A stretch of 64,000 nucleotides of DNA, taken from the NCBI GenBank assembly GCA_963715815.1, contig OY970278.1, forward strand, positions 1,860,001-1,924,000, given 5' to 3'. The notes beneath the pieces are model-generated. The model worked only from the letters and a program-made list of their open reading frames with translations, was not told the DNA's origin and made no database searches. Shown here piece by piece: positions 45,629 to 54,109 of this stretch. The number at the start of each line of letters is the position of its first letter. Position 1 is the stretch's first letter. Both the position numbers and the translations under genes were made by a program. The DNA is from JAFAMS01 sp963715815 (GTDB lineage Bacteria > Vulcanimicrobiota > Vulcanimicrobiia > Vulcanimicrobiales > Vulcanimicrobiaceae).

Positions 45629-46807
45629 TTCTTGACGTTCTGCAGCGACGGCAAGTCGTACATGACGTCGAGCATGACTTCTTCGAGGATCGAACGCAAA
45701 CCACGCGCGCCGGTCTTACGGCCCTGCGCTTTGATAGCGATAGCGACGAGCGCGTCCTTGGTGAACGTCAGCTCGACGCCGTCCATGCTCAAGATCTTTT
45801 GGAATTGGCGGACGAGCGCGTTGCGCGGTTCGACGAGAATGCGCCGTAGTGCCAGCTCGTCGAGCGCATCGAGCGTCACGACGATCGGCAAGCGGCCGAT
45901 GAATTCCGGAATCAGACCGAACTTGAGGAGATCTTCCGGCATCAGCTGCTGCAAGAGACGGCCGGTACGTTGGTCGCTACGCTTCGACTCCGGATTGGAA
46001 CGGAAGCCGAGTGCATTGCTTGCGACACGCGACTCGATGATCTTCTCGAGCCCGTCGAATGCGCCGCCGCAAATGAACAGCACGTTGGTCGTGTCGATCT
46101 GAATGAACTCTTGATGCGGATGCTTGCGTCCGCCCTGCGGCGGAACGTTGGCCGTCGTTCCCTCGAGAATCTTGAGCAGCGCTTGCTGCACGCCCTCGCC
46201 GGAAACGTCGCGTGTGATCGAGGGGTTCTCGCTCTTGCGAGCGATCTTGTCGATCTCGTCGATGTAGACGATGCCCTTCTCGGCGCGCTTGACGTCGTAG
46301 TCGGCGGCTTGGATGAGCTTGAGCAGAATGTTCTCGACGTCTTCACCGACGTAGCCGGCCTCGGTCAACGACGTAGCGTCGGCCATAGCCAAGGGGACGT
46401 CGAGAATTTTTGCCAGCGTCTGCGCGAGGTACGTCTTGCCCGAGCCGGTTGGACCGACGAGCAAGATATTCGATTTCTGCAGCTCGACGTCGTCGACTCG
46501 AGCTGCCGGCGTTGACGCGCTTGTAGTGGTTGTAAACCGCGACCGCTAGCGACTTCTTCGCGCGTTCCTGACCAATCACGTACTGATTGAGGATGTGATT
46601 GATCTCTTTCGGTTTCGGGATATTGCGAAGCCGCAGGTTCTCATCAACGTTCTTGTAGAGCTCTTCTTCGATGATCTCGTTGCAGAGCTCGATACACTCA
46701 TCGCAAATGTAAACGCCCGGTCCGGCGATCAATTTCCGAACTTGCTCCTGCGACTTGCCGCAGAAGCTGCACTTCAGTTGACCTTTTTCATCGCCGAAAC
46801 GGAACAT
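45544..46807 (-). CDS. clpX: ClpX unfoldase, interrupted by a +1 frameshift
   Basis: AAA+ ATPase that unfolds substrates for ClpP. From ATG 46807 the zinc-binding domain has 'CSFCGKSQEQVRKLIAGPG' and 'CDECIELC'. The frame breaks after 'YNHYKRVNAGS' near 46501, one base early, and resumes with 'RVDDVELQKSNILLVGPTGSGKT'. Walker B 'GIVYIDEIDKIA' and the pore loop 'GYVGED' are in the second piece. Removing one base gives 420 residues, the normal length. Essential context (clpP upstream) argues that the shift is a sequence error. Confidence 0.9.
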
Positions 46808-47436
46808 TCGTTACCTATTCGGACTGGGGTGCTCGGTGTGACGGGCCGTGATTCCTTATTGATGATGCTATCGATGAGGCCGTAGTCGACTGCTTCCTGC
46901 GCGGTCATATAGTAATCGCGTTCGATGTCGCGGAGAATATCTTCGATCGGCTTCTTCGTGTGCTTCTCGTAGATGCTCGCGAGCGTACGACGAGTCGCAA
47001 TGAGGTCCCGCGCATGGATTTCGATGTCCGTCGCCTGCCCACCCACTTGTGAGACCCATGGCTGATGGATCAGGATCTTCGCGTACTGCAGGGCGAGCCG
47101 CTTACCGGGCGCGCCGCCGGCCAAAAGTATCGACCCCATCGATGCGGCCATGCCGGCGCAGATCGTAGCGACCTCCGGACGAATCACCTGCATGGTGTCG
47201 TAGATCGCCAGTCCCGCCGTGACGCTGCCGCCCGGCGAATTAATGTACATGTCGATGTCTTTGTCGGGGTCTTCCTTTTCAAGGAAGAGCAGCTGCGCTA
47301 TCACCAGATTCGCTAGCCCGTCGTCGACTGCGCCGCCGACGAAAACAATACGCTCCTTGAGTAGCCGCGAATAAATATCGAACGCACGCTCGCCGCGCGC
47401 GGTCTGTTCGACAACCATTGGCACTAAGTGACCCAT
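46774..47436 (-). CDS. clpP: ATP-dependent Clp protease proteolytic subunit
   Basis: Serine protease that forms the ClpXP chamber. The 220 residues include 'MYINSPGGSVTAGLAIYDTM', the catalytic Ser in 'GMAASMGSILLAGG', the His in 'ILIHQPWVS' and the Asp of 'RDYYMTAQEAVDYGLID'. The ATG has AGGAG five bases upstream. The C-terminal end overlaps clpX by 34 bases and is longer than in E. coli ClpP. Confidence 0.96.
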   Translation of the reverse strand: MGHLVPMVVEQTARGERAFDIYSRLLKERIVFVGGAVDDGLANLVIAQLLFLEKEDPDKDIDMYINSPGGSVTAGLAIYDTMQVIRPEVATICAGMAASMGSILLAGGAPGKRLALQYAKILIHQPWVSQVGGQATDIEIHARDLIATRRTLASIYEKHTKKPIEDILRDIERDYYMTAQEAVDYGLIDSIINKESRPVTPSTPVRIGNECSVSAMKKVN

Positions 47437-47466
47437 TAAATCTCCTGTTCCGGACGTCCCTAGAGA

Positions 47467-48822
47467 CTACGTCTGCGCATCCGGGGTTGCTGCAACGACC
47501 TTCGCTGCGTCGAGCAGCAGATCGATCGTCTTCGTCCTAACGATACCGGCGGCAAGCGACGGTAGATTCGGACGAAGCAGCTCGAGCATCCGCTCCTTGG
47601 GTTGATGATATTGTGCGCCGAGCGCTTCGAGTTCGCGCTCGATGTCCTCTCGCGTTGCCTCGACGCCCTCGGCTCGCGCAACGGCAGCGAGGAACAAGCT
47701 CGTCTTAACGCGTCGCTCGCCTTCGACGCGGAAGCCTTCGCGGAGCTCCGTGTCGGTTTTGCCAATGTCTTTCAGGTAGGCACTCCAGCGACGGTCGATC
47801 TCCGCCTGCGGGTCTGCAGCGTCGATCTGCTCGCCCCCGTAGGTGCGTGCCACCCAGCTGCGCGTGTCTTCCAGCAACGCATCGATCTCGCGCTCGACAA
47901 GAACTTCTGGCAGCGGGAAATCGTGCTTTTCGAGGACTTTCTCGAGAACTTTCGCCGACATGGTGCGGCGCGCGCGCCCGGCCGCCATCGAATCGAGACG
48001 GCGGCGTATGTCGACCTTCAACTCGAGCAGCGTCATTGGACGGCCGGCCACGCGTTCGGCGAACGGATCGCCGAGTGGCGGAAGCTCGCGCTCTTTGACC
48101 TCGTGCACGGTGACCGTGAACTGCGCATCCGCTCCGGCAAGCTCGGCTTTGGGGAAATCGTCCGGGAACTTGACGTCAAAGGTTTTGGTGTCACCGGTCT
48201 TCATACCGATGATCGCCTCGACAAATCCGGGGATGAAGCGGTCGTTCTCGATTTCCGTAGGCGATTGCTCGGCTTTGCCGCCTTCGAATGGCTCGCCCTT
48301 GATCTTTCCTTCGTAATCGAGCGTCGCGATATCACCGATTTCGATGCCGCGATCGACCGGAACCAAGATCGCCGCATCGCGCCGAAGGGTGTCGAGGCTT
48401 GCGTCGACTTCCTCATCGGTCGCCGTATCGGGCTCTGCCGGGACTTCGATCCCTTTGTAATCGCCGAGCGTGATCTCCGGACGCACGGTCACGGTCGCCT
48501 TGACGCGGACGTTACCGCCTTCGGCTTCGGGCGGGAGCAGCTCGAGATCCGGATTTGCGACCGGATAGAGCTCGAGCTCTTCAATCGCCTTGGAGTATGC
48601 GCGCGGGACCAGTTCGTCGAGCGCGTGCTCCTCGATGACGCCGCGGCCGTAGTGCTGCTCGAAGATGCCGCGTGGAACTTTACCGGGCCGGAAGCCGGGG
48701 ACTTTGGCGCGCTTGACCAGATGGCGGTATGCCTCATCGCGTGCGGCCTCCAGGTCTTCGGTTGAGATCGGAATCTCGAGCTCGACCCGGGTTGGGTCAA
48801 GCTGTTTGAGGGTGGCAGTCAC
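47467..48822 (-). CDS. tig: Trigger factor
   Basis: Ribosome-bound chaperone and prolyl isomerase. I choose GTG 48822 because the family starts near 'VTATLKQLDPTRVELEI'; TTG 48861 gives 13 extra residues close to a tRNA gene. The ribosome-binding signature is 'VPGFRPGKVPRGIFEQHYG', followed by the PPIase domain ('GDIATLDYEGKIKGEPFEGG', 'FIPGFVEAIIGMKTGD') and a helical C-terminal domain. The length is 451 residues. The gene is 30 bases ahead of clpP, the classical tig-clpP-clpX order. Confidence 0.95.
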   Translation of the reverse strand: MTATLKQLDPTRVELEIPISTEDLEAARDEAYRHLVKRAKVPGFRPGKVPRGIFEQHYGRGVIEEHALDELVPRAYSKAIEELELYPVANPDLELLPPEAEGGNVRVKATVTVRPEITLGDYKGIEVPAEPDTATDEEVDASLDTLRRDAAILVPVDRGIEIGDIATLDYEGKIKGEPFEGGKAEQSPTEIENDRFIPGFVEAIIGMKTGDTKTFDVKFPDDFPKAELAGADAQFTVTVHEVKERELPPLGDPFAERVAGRPMTLLELKVDIRRRLDSMAAGRARRTMSAKVLEKVLEKHDFPLPEVLVEREIDALLEDTRSWVARTYGGEQIDAADPQAEIDRRWSAYLKDIGKTDTELREGFRVEGERRVKTSLFLAAVARAEGVEATREDIERELEALGAQYHQPKERMLELLRPNLPSLAAGIVRTKTIDLLLDAAKVVAATPDAQT

Positions 48823-48868
48823 GGCTGGCTCGGGGGCGACCTCCGGAGCGGATCGGAACAAAAGTGGA

Positions 48869-48943
48869 TGGAGCGGAAGACGAGACTTGAACTCGCGACC
48901 CTCGCCTTGGCAAGGCGATGCTCTACCACTGAGCTACTTCCGC
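48869..48943 (-). tRNA. tRNA-Gly (GCC)
   Basis: A 75-base cloverleaf including encoded CCA. Acceptor GCGGAAG pairs with CTTCCGC, the discriminator is T as expected for Gly, the D-arm reads TAGCTCAGTGGTAGAGC, and the anticodon loop holds GCC. It is 46 bases upstream of the chosen tig start on the same strand. Confidence 0.97.
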
Positions 48944-48968
48944 AATCTACTGGTTATCGGTTCGAAAC

Positions 48969-49050
<82 letters not shown>

Positions 49051-49132
49051 GCACGGACCCGCGACGGACGTTCGCGAGTATACGGAACCTATCCGGCGAG
49101 CGTCAAGGCTGGCACCCAAAAGGTCCGCCTAA

Positions 49133-49169
49133 GAGAGCGGCCGCTCTCCTGCGGAAAGCGGCCGGTCCG
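49133..49169 (-). terminator. Palindrome and alternative hairpin after tRNA-Lys(CUU)
   Basis: GAGAGCGGCCGCTCTC (49133-49148) is a perfect 16-base palindrome. On the minus strand the preceding GGCCGCT can instead pair with AGCGGCC to make a 7-bp stem. The hairpins lie directly after the tRNA-Lys(CUU) 3' end and before tRNA-Leu. The T-tract is weak, so a terminator or processing site is plausible, not proven. Confidence 0.45.
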
Positions 49170-49173
49170 GACT

Positions 49174-49248
<75 letters not shown>

Positions 49249-49303
49249 GCGCAGGCCACTTTCACCGCGCGGAACTGCACTCCCCGCGTCGAACCGCGCG
49301 CGG

Positions 49304-50026
49304 ATGCACGCGGATGCGAAGCCGTCGATGGTCATATTGCACGGATCAAACGGAACGGCCACGGTCATGAGGCCGTTCGACAATGCTATGCGAGAGTGCA
49401 CTGCACCGATCTCGCTGAACCTGTTGGGCCACGGCGGTCGCGAGGTTCCCGAGCGCGTGACGTTTGAATCGATTGCCGCCGACGTGATCGCGCAAATGGA
49501 TGCGCAGGGCGTGCAGCGCGCGTATCTTTTTGGGTTCAGCTCAGGCGGAAGCATAGCGCTCTATCTTGCGCGCCATTACCCGGAGCGTTTTCTTGGCATT
49601 GCGACGCTGGCAGCGAAATACGTATTTGATGCACATACGATCGAGCATTGGACGTATCTGTGCGAACCGGAGCGGCTGGTGCGAGTCAAGCGATCCGTAG
49701 AACTAGAGAGCGATCACCGGCCGCAAGATTGGATTAAGGTGGCGCAGATGATCCGGCAGTTCTTCTTTGATCTGGCGGGCAACCCGCCGCTGAGCGACGA
49801 CGACTTGCGCGCGATTTCGATGCCGGCGTTGATCTTCTCCTCAAATCAAGATCAGATTGTCCCGCTCGATGAAACGATTGCCATCGGCCGCCTAATCCCG
49901 AATGCGAAGCCAGTCATTTTTCAAGGGCAATGCCATCCGTTTCACGTCGTGCCGGTCATGCCGCTCGTGAAGGCAATCTGCAATTGGATCGGCGAGGTCG
50001 AAAAAGCGAACGCGGCGTCCCTTTAA
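49304..50026 (+). CDS. Alpha/beta hydrolase
   Basis: A 240-residue alpha/beta-hydrolase-fold protein. The oxyanion HG is in 'VILHGSNG', the nucleophile elbow is 'GFSSGG', and the acid and base are likely the Asp of 'SSNQDQIVP' and the His of 'GQCHPFHV'. No signal peptide is seen. The substrate cannot be told. It stands alone on the plus strand between two minus-strand lysine tRNA genes. The ATG at 49304 is chosen as the first in frame; its ribosome-binding site is weak. Confidence 0.82.
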   Translation: MHADAKPSMVILHGSNGTATVMRPFDNAMRECTAPISLNLLGHGGREVPERVTFESIAADVIAQMDAQGVQRAYLFGFSSGGSIALYLARHYPERFLGIATLAAKYVFDAHTIEHWTYLCEPERLVRVKRSVELESDHRPQDWIKVAQMIRQFFFDLAGNPPLSDDDLRAISMPALIFSSNQDQIVPLDETIAIGRLIPNAKPVIFQGQCHPFHVVPVMPLVKAICNWIGEVEKANAASL

Positions 50027-50035
50027 GACGCCGCG
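50011..50035 (+). terminator. Hairpin at the end of the hydrolase gene
   Basis: CGCGGCGTC (50011-50019) pairs perfectly with GACGCCGCG (50027-50035) across a seven-base loop. The hydrolase stop codon lies in the loop. A T-rich stretch (GTGCTTTGATTT) follows on the plus strand. This looks like a Rho-independent terminator. Confidence 0.55.
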
Positions 50036-50046
50036 GTGCTTTGATT

Positions 50047-50121
50047 TGGTGCGCCCTGCGAGACTCGAACTCGCGGCCAATTGGTTAAAAGCCAACTGCT
50101 CTACCACTGAGCTAAGGGCGC
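50047..50121 (-). tRNA. tRNA-Lys (UUU)
   Basis: A 75-base cloverleaf with encoded CCA. Acceptor GCGCCCT pairs with AGGGCGC, the discriminator is A, and the anticodon loop CTTTTAA gives UUU. It lies just downstream of the secreted-protein gene on the same strand. Confidence 0.96.
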
Positions 50122-50143
50122 CAACCTACGAAACTATACCCGG

Positions 50144-51127
50144 CTACGACTCTTTCGTAAAGTCGGGTGGAATTCCGAAGATCGATTTGTCGGTGTCGCT
50201 CACCGGATGAACGTTGCCGCGTTCGATAATCGTAGCGAAACCGCGGCCTTGACTGTTTTGCCCCTGAAATTGGTAGACGGAGAACATATCGAGCCGCCCC
50301 GTCGGTAGTTGCGGTCCGTTCGCTGTCATCGTGAACCGCAGATCGCCGCTGGGCGTACGCATCGCATCATTCATCATGTGCGTCATGTTCATGCTCGACG
50401 CCATTGCAGCCATCGGGCCGGCGCCCGGAATTCCCGCCATTGCCATGCGACCGGCTGGGCACGATTGCACCGGCTGTCCGTAATTCGAGAGGTACTGCGT
50501 GAGATTCGTCTGCATTGTTTGCGACGAACCGTCGGATTTGGTTATGGTGATCGTCATCGCGGCTTTGTAGCCGTCGGTGTTGACGCCCTCGATCGGCTTG
50601 CGCCCGAGCACCTGCGATGTGTACGCGATATTGAATCGCGTTCCGTCGTCTTCCATCGGTGAATTAGGACGGTCTGGTCTACCGCCGCCCGAGCGCGGTG
50701 CACTTTGCGGCTGGTCCATCGAGACGACGCGATACGTCTTCTTCGCGAGATCCAGATACGTGATCGTCCGCGCGGCACAATCGATGATCGTCGCAGTCTG
50801 CGCGGCTAGGTTGTCAGTGCGCGAGAGATTGCCGGCGACAAAATAACGCTCTGCCATGCCGGTTCGCATGGACTGTGCAAACGCCATACCCGAATTCATC
50901 TGCGCGGAGATCGCGCCGAACATTCCGCCGTGCTGTTGCTGTTGCGGTGCAGGTTGCGATGCGGTTTGCCAGTCTTGCGCAAAACTTGGTTCCGGCACGG
51001 TACCGTCCATCGAAAATTTCGTGACTTGATCCCAAGCAAGACCGGTCGCTGCATCGCTCGGCACGGTTGTCACAGTGAATCCGAACCAAAGTGCGAGCAA
51101 CGCAACAAGAGCAACTGTACGACGCAT
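50144..51127 (-). CDS. Secreted protein with Met-rich segment, unknown function
   Basis: A 327-residue protein with a clear signal peptide ('RRTVALVALLALWFGFT'). The start is ATG 51127, which has GGAG six bases upstream; the longer frame adds a basic shadow. The mature part has a Gln/Met-rich low-complexity stretch (about 65-95), two beta-rich halves, and near 255-275 a segment dense in Met with one His ('AAMASSMNMTHMMNDAMR'). Two cysteines could form a disulfide. I do not recognise the family. The Met/His cluster could bind a soft metal such as copper, which is speculation. Confidence 0.75.
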   Translation of the reverse strand: MRRTVALVALLALWFGFTVTTVPSDAATGLAWDQVTKFSMDGTVPEPSFAQDWQTASQPAPQQQQHGGMFGAISAQMNSGMAFAQSMRTGMAERYFVAGNLSRTDNLAAQTATIIDCAARTITYLDLAKKTYRVVSMDQPQSAPRSGGGRPDRPNSPMEDDGTRFNIAYTSQVLGRKPIEGVNTDGYKAAMTITITKSDGSSQTMQTNLTQYLSNYGQPVQSCPAGRMAMAGIPGAGPMAAMASSMNMTHMMNDAMRTPSGDLRFTMTANGPQLPTGRLDMFSVYQFQGQNSQGRGFATIIERGNVHPVSDTDKSIFGIPPDFTKES

Positions 51128-51144
51128 ACGCCTCTCCTTACGAG

Positions 51145-51165
51145 GCGCGGCCCTTACGGCCGCGC
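51145..51165. other. Stem-loop upstream of the secreted-protein gene
   Basis: GCGCGGCC (51145-51152) pairs with GGCCGCGC (51158-51165) across the five-base loop CTTAC. It lies 18 bases upstream of the secreted-protein ATG and would be in its 5' untranslated RNA, close to the ribosome-binding site. It may modulate translation or end transcription from the tRNA-His side. There is no T-tract in either direction. Confidence 0.4.
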
Positions 51166-51208
51166 TTGCCGCCTTCCTGGCGACCGGGCGCACAGCAATT
51201 AAATAAAT

Positions 51209-51286
51209 TGGGGTGGCTGACCGGATTTGAACCGGCGGCCTCCTAAGTCACAGTCAGGCGCTCTAACCAGCTGAGCTACAACCACC
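51209..51286 (-). tRNA. tRNA-His (GUG)
   Basis: A 78-base tRNA with encoded CCA. The extra 5' G(-1) opposite discriminator C, unique to tRNA-His, is encoded. Acceptor GTGGTTG pairs with CAGCCAC, and the anticodon loop CTGTGAC gives GUG. Confidence 0.96.
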
Positions 51287-51346
51287 ACGAGTGTGCGCGA
51301 CCCGAACCGCCCTTTTCGAGTTGCGGGATTCGGACCCTTGAGATAT

Positions 51347-51422
51347 TGGCGCGCCCGGAGGGAATCGAACCCCCATCTCTCAGCTTAGAAGGCTGATGCC
51401 TTATCCGTTAGACCACGGGCGC
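51347..51422 (-). tRNA. tRNA-Arg (UCU)
   Basis: A 76-base tRNA with encoded CCA. Acceptor GCGCCCG pairs with CGGGCGC, the discriminator is G as usual for Arg, and the anticodon loop CTTCTAA gives UCU. Confidence 0.96.
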
Positions 51423-51431
51423 ACGGAGAAA

Positions 51432-51508
51432 TGGTCGGGACGACAGGAATTAAACCTGCGACCTCTCGGACCCAAACCGAGCGCTCTATCAAGCTGAGCT
51501 ACGTCCCG
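51432..51508 (-). tRNA. tRNA-Pro (UGG) with unusual D- and T-loops
   Basis: A 77-base tRNA with encoded CCA. Acceptor CGGGACG pairs with CGTCCCG, and the anticodon loop TTTGGGT gives UGG. The D-loop reads TTGATAGAGC where most tRNAs have TTGGTAGAGC. The T-loop reads TTTAATT where almost all have TTC. The two changes match a swap of the 19-56 tertiary pair from G-C to A-U. Confidence 0.93.
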
Positions 51509-51560
51509 ATGGTTGCCATTGTGCCACAGTTCCGGCGCGATGACAAACTACGCAAGTCAA

Positions 51561-52148
51561 TTACCGAATCATTTCCATCAATGACTTCACCGCTTTCGCG
51601 CGGTGACTGATCGTGTTCTTTTCAGCTTCAGAGATCTCGCCGTACGTCGCATGTTCGGACGGGTCGTAGAAAATCGGATCGTATCCGAAGCCGAGTTGGC
51701 CGTGCTCATCGCGTGAAAGCTCGCCATCTGCAACGCCCTCCGAAATCAACTCGAATCCGTCCGCGTCGATAAAACACAAGGCGCAGACGAATCGCGCGCG
51801 GCGATCGTCGGTGCCGCTCTCCGCAACTTCGAGCAAGATGTCTGCGCGCCGCTGCGCCCACGTTGCATTCGGTCCGCCGTAACGCGCGGAATAGACGCCG
51901 GGCCGCCCACCAAGCGCGGCGATCTCGAGTCCGGAATCATCCGCGATGACGTCCGCATGAATGCCGGCGCCGGAAAGCTGCTCGTGCAGAGCGTGCGCCT
52001 TGATCGCCGCATTGCCCGCGTATGTATCGGCCGTCTCTTCCGGCTCGATATATTCAGGAAATGTAAATATCTCGACGCCGTAGCTAGAGAACAGCTCCTT
52101 GAGCTCCGCCAGCTTGCCTGCATTTTTCGTCGCCGCGAAAAGTCGCAT
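51561..52148 (-). CDS. rdgB: XTP/dITP pyrophosphatase
   Basis: House-cleaning enzyme (Ham1/RdgB) that removes non-canonical purine nucleotides. The start is ATG 52148, giving 195 residues beginning 'MRLFAATKNAGKLAELKELF'; the upstream frame is shadow. The signature 'DDSGLEIAALGGRPGVYSARYGG' region carries the catalytic Asp pair, and 'SHRAKAVKSL' at the end is the family's S-H-R motif. It lies alone downstream of the tRNA cluster, divergent from the flavoprotein gene. Confidence 0.95.
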   Translation of the reverse strand: MRLFAATKNAGKLAELKELFSSYGVEIFTFPEYIEPEETADTYAGNAAIKAHALHEQLSGAGIHADVIADDSGLEIAALGGRPGVYSARYGGPNATWAQRRADILLEVAESGTDDRRARFVCALCFIDADGFELISEGVADGELSRDEHGQLGFGYDPIFYDPSEHATYGEISEAEKNTISHRAKAVKSLMEMIR

Positions 52149-52205
52149 TGCAAACACTGGAATTGCGGCCGCAGGTTCGTCACTCCCGCGGAGAAAGATG
52201 CGCCC

Positions 52206-53444
52206 GTGCGGTTTTTCGACGTCGTCGTTGTCGGTGCGGGCCCCGCGGGACTCCTCGCCGGTCTTCTTCTGACGCGCAGCCGCGCTCACGTCGCGATCTT
52301 TGAATCGGGACCCTCGTTCGAGCGCGAATATCGCGGCGAAACGATCACGCCCGGAACACAACAGATATTCGAGGACATCGGATTGCGCGAACGCCTCTGG
52401 AATCTCGGCGGCGGCGATCCGGCCGGCATCACACTCGTCTTACGGGGACGCGCGTACGATATCGACCTCGTCGGCGAAGGCGGCAAACGCATCCGCCAAG
52501 TTCCGCAAGCTGCACTTCTCGGTCTTCTCGCCGACGAAGCGCGCAACGCCGGCGCCCTCGTGCAGCTCGGCTCGCGCGTGCGTGGCATCGTCACCGAACG
52601 CGATCGCGTCGCCGGCATCACGATCGTTCACGAAGGACGCGAGGAACAAATCGGTGCGCGAATCGTAATCGCTGCCGACGGACGTTTTTCCGTTGCCCGA
52701 CGCGATGCGAAGATCGCGCTTCGCAACACGAGCATTCCATTTGATTTGATTTGGACTTCGGGAAGCGGCGAAGGCCGGCGCGTGCAAGTCGTCGTCGACG
52801 GAGGCGAAGTCTTCGTCGCGTTTCCGACGACCGCGCACGGCGCGCAGATTGGATGGCTCATCCCCAAGGGCTCTTACGCTGAGATGCGGGCTCGCGGAAT
52901 AGACGCGCTTCGCGAGCGTTTCGCGCGCGCTCTCGCCCAGTTGCCGCAAAAAGTCGAACCGAAAATCAATGGCTTCGATGATCTCGCGCTTTTGCCGATC
53001 GTTTCACAGATCGCGCGGCGCTGGACCGTACCCGGGCTGCTCCTGATCGGTGACGCTGCGCACCCGATGTCACCCGTTGGTGGACAGGGCATCAACGTTG
53101 CGATCGCCGATGCTGTCGTAGCCGCGCGCACCATCGCAACGATCGTCCGCGAAGGCGATGACGACCAACAACTCGATGACGCGCTGCGCCGCGTCGAGCG
53201 CGAACGGATGCCGGCCGTCGAGCGCGTTGCGCGTCAACAGAATCTGCTTCCGCAGCTGCTCCGCGTGTTCGGTGCCGATCGCAGCCTCGGAATCCTTGCC
53301 CCGTACGCGCAGCGTATTTCCAAGAACGGCGTGATCCCGGGACCGATCCGGGCGATGGTCGAGCGTTTCATGCTGGGAGATCCGCCGGTTCGCGCCAATC
53401 ATGGTCCGTGGATGACGACACCGGTGCCGACCAAGTTTCTGTGA
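52206..53444 (+). CDS. FAD-dependent monooxygenase (PHBH-type)
   Basis: Flavoprotein aromatic-hydroxylase-type protein of 412 residues. The start is GTG 52206, followed by the dinucleotide motif 'VVVVGAGPAGLLAGLLL'. The second FAD motif 'GDAAHPMSPVGGQGINVAIADA' is near 285-305, and the DG motif lies in 'VIAADGRFS'. The family oxidises aromatic rings, quinones or isoprenoids such as geranylgeranyl reductase substrates; the substrate here is unknown. The start codons of this gene and rdgB are 58 bases apart. It is coupled to the DUF1345 gene by GTGA. Confidence 0.87.
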   Translation: MRFFDVVVVGAGPAGLLAGLLLTRSRAHVAIFESGPSFEREYRGETITPGTQQIFEDIGLRERLWNLGGGDPAGITLVLRGRAYDIDLVGEGGKRIRQVPQAALLGLLADEARNAGALVQLGSRVRGIVTERDRVAGITIVHEGREEQIGARIVIAADGRFSVARRDAKIALRNTSIPFDLIWTSGSGEGRRVQVVVDGGEVFVAFPTTAHGAQIGWLIPKGSYAEMRARGIDALRERFARALAQLPQKVEPKINGFDDLALLPIVSQIARRWTVPGLLLIGDAAHPMSPVGGQGINVAIADAVVAARTIATIVREGDDDQQLDDALRRVERERMPAVERVARQQNLLPQLLRVFGADRSLGILAPYAQRISKNGVIPGPIRAMVERFMLGDPPVRANHGPWMTTPVPTKFL

Positions 53445-54109
53445 ACGAGCCGATTCGCGTTTGGACGCCTTGGCACGGCCGTGGCGTCGTCCTTTCGATG
53501 GCGCTCGTCGCCGCCGTTTGCACAAGCGCTTTTGCGCCGGGATGGATTCACGGAACCGTGCGTGCGGTCCTCACGTACGACGTCGCTGCGCTAGCAATAC
53601 TAATCGGCTATTTTATCTTTGCCTTTCGCGACGATCAGAACCGTACGCGACTTCGGGCCGCGCAGAACGATCCCGGCCGCAACATCGTCTTGAGCATTAC
53701 GATCTTAAGCGCCGCGGCCGGCCTGGCGGGCGCCATCTCGATTCTCGGCAAAGGGCCGAACGTACGCACGCCGGCTGAATTGGGCTTCGCGGTCGGGGTC
53801 GCGATCGCAAGCGCGATCCTCGGCTGGTGCCTGACGCACGCGACGTACGCGCTGCGCTACGCCCATCTGTTCTATCGCGACGACGGCACGCCGTGCGACG
53901 GTTTGACGTTCCCCGAAACGCCGGAACCGGACGACTACGACTTTCTCTATTTCTCGTTCGTCATCGGAATGACGTTTCAAGTCTCCGACGTGCAGGTCAA
54001 CGATGCCGGAATTCGCCGGATGGTGCTGTTGCACGGCATCGTCGCATTCGCGTACAACACCGCGATCCTGGCGCTCGGCGTCAATCTGATCTCAAACTTG
54101 CTGCACTAA
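53441..54109 (+). CDS. DUF1345 membrane protein
   Basis: A membrane protein of 222 residues from GTG 53441 (four-base overlap with the flavoprotein); GTG 53408 is also possible. About five hydrophobic segments are visible. The family signature 'PDDYDFLYFSFVIGMTFQVSDV' region, followed by 'RRMVLLHGIVAFAYNTAILAL', is clear. The function of DUF1345 is unknown. The end overlaps the opposite-strand NIPSNAP gene by four bases. Confidence 0.85.
   Translation: MNEPIRVWTPWHGRGVVLSMALVAAVCTSAFAPGWIHGTVRAVLTYDVAALAILIGYFIFAFRDDQNRTRLRAAQNDPGRNIVLSITILSAAAGLAGAISILGKGPNVRTPAELGFAVGVAIASAILGWCLTHATYALRYAHLFYRDDGTPCDGLTFPETPEPDDYDFLYFSFVIGMTFQVSDVQVNDAGIRRMVLLHGIVAFAYNTAILALGVNLISNLLH

Noticed and set aside
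46490..46510. Programmed +1 frameshift in clpX
   Set aside because: No slippery run or stop codon of the prfB type is at the site, and four similar shifts cluster nearby in other genes, so sequence error is simpler.
47602..48765. A 387-residue open frame on the plus strand
   Set aside because: It is entirely antisense to trigger factor and matches no family; long antisense frames are common in GC-rich coding DNA.
51128..51193. A short basic reading frame ending 'GGKRGRKGRAS' upstream of the secreted-protein gene, like the tail of a KGG-type protein
   Set aside because: It has no start codon and runs directly into tRNA-His, so no upstream gene can exist. The basic look comes from the GC-rich hairpin.
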